From the NCBI GenBank assembly GCA_024636295.1, contig JAGXHI010000056.1, forward strand, positions 79,102 through 143,101: a stretch of DNA of 64,000 nt, in the 5' to 3' direction. Positions within the stretch are counted from its first letter, which is position 1. Each line of letters starts with the position of its first letter. The stretch comes from Desulfuromonadales bacterium. Lineage in GTDB: Bacteria; Desulfobacterota; Desulfuromonadia; Desulfuromonadales; JAGXHI01. Below are positions 60,714 to 64,000 of the stretch, in pieces. The notes beneath the pieces were generated by a model. That model saw only the letters and a program-made list of their open reading frames with translations, was not told where the DNA came from and did not search any database. Both the position numbers and the translations under genes were made by a program.

Positions 60714-61853
60714 ATGGATTTCGAACTCAGTGAAGATCACAGGGTCCTGCGGGACAGTATCCGGGATTTCGTCGCGAAAGAGATTCGTCCGAAGGCGGCC
60801 GATTTCGACCGCAACCATAAGATCGACGATGATGTAGTGAGAAAAATTGCGGAACTCGGCGTTCTGGGCACTTATATCCCCGAGGAATACGGTGGCGCGG
60901 GACTCGATTATCTGTCCTATATTCTCGTCATCGAGGAGGTCTCGAAGGCCTGCGCATCCACCGGCGTGCTCATTTCGGCCCACACCTCGCTCTGCTGCGA
61001 TCCTATTTTCAATTATGGCAGCAAAGAGCAGAAGAGGAAATATCTTCCTTCCCTTGCCGCGGGCGAAAAGATCGGCTGCTTTCTTCTGACAGAACCGGAA
61101 GCTGGGAGCGATGTGGCAAACCTCCAGAGTACTTACAGGGAAGAAGACGGCTCTTTCGTGGTGAGCGGCTCGAAACTGTTCATTACCAACGGCGGGTACC
61201 GCGGCATCGGGGTTCTATTCGCCACCCGGGACCGCACCCTTAAGCACAAGGGGATTTCAGCCTTCATCGTCGATCTGGAAAGCGATGGGGTGGAAATACT
61301 CAAAAATGAGGAGAAACTCGGTATTCGGGGCAGTTATACCACTGCCTTCGGTCTGGATAGCGTGAGAATACCCAGGGAAAACCTTCTGGGGGAAGAGGGG
61401 CAGGGATTCAAAATCGCCATGGAAACTCTCAACGGCGGCCGGATCGGCATTGCGGCCCAGGCCCTGGGAATCGCAGCGGGTGCATTCGACCTGGCCCGAA
61501 ATTATGCCAAAGAGCGTAAACAGTTCGGAAAACCTCTGTCGGCCCTCCAGGCCATTCAGTTCAAAATGGCCGACATGGCCGTGCGAATCGAGACCAGTCG
61601 GCTTATTACCTACAAGGCCGGGTGGCTGAAGGATCAGAAAAAAACAAATGCGGTAGAGTCGGCCATGGCCAAGCTGCACGCCAGCGAAACGGCCACCTAT
61701 GTCACCAAAGAAGCTCTGCAGGTACATGGCGGATACGGCTACATCTGCGAATACGAAGTCGAAAGGATGTTCCGGGACGCCAAGATTACCGAAATCTACG
61801 AAGGGACCAGCGAGGTGCAACGCGTCGTCATTGGAAAAATGATGCTTGATTGA
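60714..61853 (+). CDS. acyl-CoA dehydrogenase, short-chain type
   Basis: 379 residues from the ATG at 60714 (CGGAGGG upstream). The full acyl-CoA dehydrogenase core is present: CFLLTEPEAGSDVANL, FITNGGYRGIGVLF, AKERKQFGKPLSALQAIQ and the catalytic base in RMFRDAKITEIYEGTSEVQR. Its length and YEGTSE motif are those of butyryl/short-chain enzymes. It has its own operator-controlled promoter and is divergent from the merR gene. It probably handles short-chain acyl-CoA beside the long-chain enzyme at 57129. Confidence 0.93.
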   Translation: MDFELSEDHRVLRDSIRDFVAKEIRPKAADFDRNHKIDDDVVRKIAELGVLGTYIPEEYGGAGLDYLSYILVIEEVSKACASTGVLISAHTSLCCDPIFNYGSKEQKRKYLPSLAAGEKIGCFLLTEPEAGSDVANLQSTYREEDGSFVVSGSKLFITNGGYRGIGVLFATRDRTLKHKGISAFIVDLESDGVEILKNEEKLGIRGSYTTAFGLDSVRIPRENLLGEEGQGFKIAMETLNGGRIGIAAQALGIAAGAFDLARNYAKERKQFGKPLSALQAIQFKMADMAVRIETSRLITYKAGWLKDQKKTNAVESAMAKLHASETATYVTKEALQVHGGYGYICEYEVERMFRDAKITEIYEGTSEVQRVVIGKMMLD

Positions 61854-61872
61854 TTGACGGTCCCGGCTAAAC

Positions 61873-61925
61873 CCCACCCTGCGCGGTTAAGTCGTTTTTC
61901 AGGATTTCGACACACCCGGTGCGCG
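61873..61925 (+). repeat. dispersed intergenic repeat, copy 3 (degenerate)
   Basis: CACCCTGCGCGG...GTCGTTTTTCAGGATTTCGACACACC lines up with 25220-25272 (CGCCCTGCGG...GCGTTTTTTCAGGACCTCGACATACC). Only one arm is seen. Confidence 0.55.
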
Positions 61926-62016
61926 AACCGGAATTCAGGGAAAGCAAATTCCTGTCCTGAGATGATTTAAAAGAACGGGAATCCCCAATCCGAAAACTTC
62001 CTTATGTCAGGGGTAG

Positions 62017-62045
62017 TTGACAAAAATGCCGGTCTGATTTATAAA
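62017..62045 (+). promoter_or_regulatory. sigma-70 promoter of the rnf operon
   Basis: TTGACA (62017-62022), 17 bp and TATAAA (62040-62045) form a near-consensus promoter. rnfA starts 37 bp downstream. Confidence 0.85.
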
Positions 62046-62081
62046 GCGGCCTGACAATTTTAATCATCACGGGCTTTTTCA

Positions 62082-62663
62082 ATGACTGAACTCGTTCTGA
62101 TACTGATCAGCGCCGTTTTTGTAAACAACTTCGTCCTGGCGCGATTCCTGGGGATCTGTCCCTTTCTTGGGGTGTCCAAGAAGGTGGACACCGCCCTGGG
62201 GATGGGAATGGCCGTCACTTTCGTGATGACCGTGGCCGCCGTGGTGACCTGGTTCATCCAATATTTCGTTCTGATTCCCTTCGGCATAGAATATTTACAG
62301 ACAATCGCCTTTATTCTGGTGATCGCTTCGCTCGTGCAGCTGGTGGAAATGATCATCCAGAAAGCCAGCCCGGTCATGTACCAGTCCCTTGGGATTTTCC
62401 TTCCACTGATCACCACCAATTGTGCCGTTCTGGGTCTTGCCGTGCTGAACATTCAGAAAGGGTACACCTTTCTTGAAAGCGTGGTATTCGCCATGGGGGC
62501 CGCTATCGGCTTTACCCTGGCCATGGTCCTTTTCGCCGGGCTTCGGGAGCGTTCAGAGCTTGGGCCCGTCCCCGAGAGTTTTCAAGGCACGGCCATCGCG
62601 TTGGTCACCGCGGGACTTTTATCGCTCGCATTCATGGGGTTTGCAGGGCTGGTTCGGGGATAA
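62082..62663 (+). CDS. rnfA: Rnf complex subunit A
   Basis: 193 residues and six membrane helices with the RnfA/NqrE pattern: [37 protein letters not shown] and [18 protein letters not shown] (conserved Cys in both). It is a membrane subunit of the ferredoxin:NAD+ oxidoreductase that pumps Na+ or H+. It is the first gene of the operon. Gene order A-B-C resembles the gammaproteobacterial rnfABCDGE order rather than the clostridial CDGEAB order. Confidence 0.95.
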   Translation: MTELVLILISAVFVNNFVLARFLGICPFLGVSKKVDTALGMGMAVTFVMTVAAVVTWFIQYFVLIPFGIEYLQTIAFILVIASLVQLVEMIIQKASPVMYQSLGIFLPLITTNCAVLGLAVLNIQKGYTFLESVVFAMGAAIGFTLAMVLFAGLRERSELGPVPESFQGTAIALVTAGLLSLAFMGFAGLVRG

Positions 62664-62756
62664 AGACGTTTTTCGTCCGAAAAATTTCGCAAAACTCTTC
62701 GGCAGTTTCCATTGAGAAGCCCTGCCTGCCATTACTTACGAATCACGGATTTCCAC

Positions 62757-63599
62757 ATGCTCGAAGCCGTACTCAGTTTGGGGGGCATCGGCCTGACCGC
62801 CGCCATCGCCCTGGGAATCGCCGCCAGAAAGTTCGCCGTGGAGACGGATCCGAGGGAACTGGCTATCCTGGAGGCCCTGTCCGGGGCCAACTGCGGGGCG
62901 TGCGGCTATCCGGGGTGTTCCGCCTTTGCCAAAGCGGTGGCCTCCGGAGAGGCGGAGCCGGGTCTCTGTACTCCCGGCGGGCAGTCTACAGTGGAGAAGA
63001 TCGCCCACATCATGGGCGTTTCCGCAACGGCTGCCGAACCGAAGATCGCCGTTGTCCTCTGTCAGGGCGACAACATCCGGGCAAAGACAAAGTACCGCTA
63101 TCTCGGCATCGAGGACTGCAACGCGGCTCAGGAGATTGCCGAGGGGCCGAAGGAATGCCCCGGCGGCTGTCTTGGGCTTGGCACCTGCGCCAGGGTCTGC
63201 CCTTTTGATGCCATCGAAATTACGAAAGAGGGCCTGGCGGTGATCAGCCGTGAAAAATGCACCGGCTGCCAGAAGTGCATTCCGGTCTGTCCCCGTTCGG
63301 TCATCCGGATGACGCCGCTGCAGTCTTCCGTGCATGTGCTGTGCAACAGTCACGACAAGGGCGCGGCGGTTCGAAAATACTGCCAGATCGGATGCATCGC
63401 CTGCCACATCTGCAAGAAGACGGCGCCCGAAGCCTACCAGATAGAGAATTTCCTCGCCCGCGTGGACTACGCTCAGCACGAGCTTGCCGAGGCGGCAGTT
63501 GAAAAGTGTCCGACCAAGTGCATCCGCGACTTCAAGAGCGGATATCCGGAAGGAAGCCGCTTCGCACCGCCGGTCTGTGTGAAATCCGATGCGGCATAA
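62757..63599 (+). CDS. rnfB: Rnf complex ferredoxin-like subunit B
   Basis: 280 residues from the ATG at 62757 (weak ribosome site). It has an N-terminal membrane anchor (EAVLSLGGIGLTAAIALGIAARKF), the four-Cys cluster CGACGYPGC and two 4Fe-4S ferredoxin motifs (CARVCPFDAI, CTGCQKCIPVCP). A further Cys-rich region follows (CQIGCIACHICKKTAPEAY, KCPTKC). RnfB takes electrons from ferredoxin. The long C-terminus (~100 residues beyond the ferredoxin domain) resembles that of other anaerobes. Confidence 0.93.
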   Translation: MLEAVLSLGGIGLTAAIALGIAARKFAVETDPRELAILEALSGANCGACGYPGCSAFAKAVASGEAEPGLCTPGGQSTVEKIAHIMGVSATAAEPKIAVVLCQGDNIRAKTKYRYLGIEDCNAAQEIAEGPKECPGGCLGLGTCARVCPFDAIEITKEGLAVISREKCTGCQKCIPVCPRSVIRMTPLQSSVHVLCNSHDKGAAVRKYCQIGCIACHICKKTAPEAYQIENFLARVDYAQHELAEAAVEKCPTKCIRDFKSGYPEGSRFAPPVCVKSDAA

Positions 63600-63637
63600 A
63601 CCAAACAGCCTCTGTTTGATTCAGAGATGAGCCACTG

Positions 63638-64000
63638 ATGAAACTGAAGACTTTCTCCGGCGGTCTGCATCCGCCCGACAGCAAACAGTGGACTGCCCAT
63701 AAGGCCATAGAGACCTGTCCGATTCCCGAGGAGCTGGTCATTCCGCTTTCCCAGCACATCGGGGCGCCTGCGGAAGCCTGCGTGAAAAAGGGGGATCACG
63801 TTGGAAAAGGACAGCGGATCGGGGGGGCAAAGGGCTTTGTCTCCGTGCCGGTGCATGCGAGCACATCGGGGGAAGTGGTTGCCGTGGAGCCGCGTCCTCA
63901 CCCTTCCGGCCGGAATCTTCCTGCTGTGGTGATTCGGGCCGACGGGGAGGATTCCTGTCCGGATCGTGCTCCGCCACCTCTTCGGCCCAGGAATCCTCCC
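63638..64000 (+). CDS. rnfC: Rnf complex subunit C, 3'-truncated by the window edge
   Basis: The first 121 residues are present: MKLKTFSGGLHPPDSKQWT, IPEELVIPLSQHIGAPAEACVKKGDHVGKGQ, then the FVSVPVHASTSGEVVAVE barrel-sandwich segment typical of the RnfC N-terminus. RnfC carries the flavin/NADH and Fe-S sites. The frame is open to the window end. It starts 38 bp after rnfB. Confidence 0.9.
   Translation, partial: MKLKTFSGGLHPPDSKQWTAHKAIETCPIPEELVIPLSQHIGAPAEACVKKGDHVGKGQRIGGAKGFVSVPVHASTSGEVVAVEPRPHPSGRNLPAVVIRADGEDSCPDRAPPPLRPRNPP

Overview
The window reads as a chromosome segment of an anaerobic, respiring Desulfobacterota bacterium of the Desulfuromonadales/Geobacterales type. This is inferred from gene content: several multihaem c-type cytochrome operons resembling the Geobacter Cbc complexes, sigma-54 enhancer-binding regulators, futalosine-route menaquinone genes, an Rnf operon, a methylmalonyl-CoA module and a beta-oxidation cluster. 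No rRNA, tRNA, CRISPR array, prophage or intact insertion sequence was recognised.

Layout. 1-5.7 kb: 3' part of serA, an amidase, mqnB-mqnD and an unrecognised 360-residue protein. 6-12.5 kb: an XRE-cupin regulator followed by the three parts of a biotin-dependent acyl-CoA carboxylase, the large subunit of methylmalonyl-CoA mutase and the epimerase. 12.7-23 kb: mixed genes (TlpA-like thioredoxin, N-formylglutamate amidohydrolase family protein, a decayed CgeB-like glycosyltransferase, dihaem peroxidase, a phospholipase D/VTT fusion with an EEP phosphatase, a large MscS channel, a YtxH protein and fabH). 23-40 kb: the electron-transfer region. It holds a NapC-like cytochrome with a CX3CH haem site, an octahaem cytochrome, a CbcSTU-like set (NrfD-type membrane protein, Tat-exported Fe-S protein, hexahaem cytochrome) and a CbcL-like nine-haem c/b fusion. 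It also holds two PAS/AAA+/Fis regulators, a Cys-rich MerR protein, two NifX-like proteins, a transposase-derived protein and many very small membrane proteins. 40-42 kb: F0 genes atpZ-atpI-atpB-atpE. 42-52.8 kb: trmJ, uup, tag, an S1-domain protein, a DUF3014 protein, a two-component system, msrB, a decayed msrA and hemL. 53-62 kb: fatty-acid beta-oxidation genes with a MerR (LiuR-like) regulator and matching operators. 62-64 kb: rnfA, rnfB and the start of rnfC.

The most unusual part is 24.7-38.2 kb. Two families of tiny single-pass membrane proteins (A, 47 residues; B, 53 residues) occur as a tandem A-B-A-B array inside the operon that ends in the CbcL-like cytochrome. An A-like gene and a possible B-like gene also lie at the neighbouring cytochrome loci. 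Those loci share TTGCA-type palindromes. Two start regions share a co-linear ~70 bp block without gaps, and three have sigma-54-like -24/-12 elements. Together this suggests a coregulated inner-membrane quinone/cytochrome system with small accessory subunits that I do not recognise from described complexes.

Functionally the genes fit an organism that oxidises organic and fatty acids through beta-oxidation and methylmalonyl-CoA. Electrons would pass via menaquinone to inner-membrane cytochrome complexes, with energy coupled by Rnf and an F-type ATP synthase whose c subunit carries a partial Na+-type ligand set.
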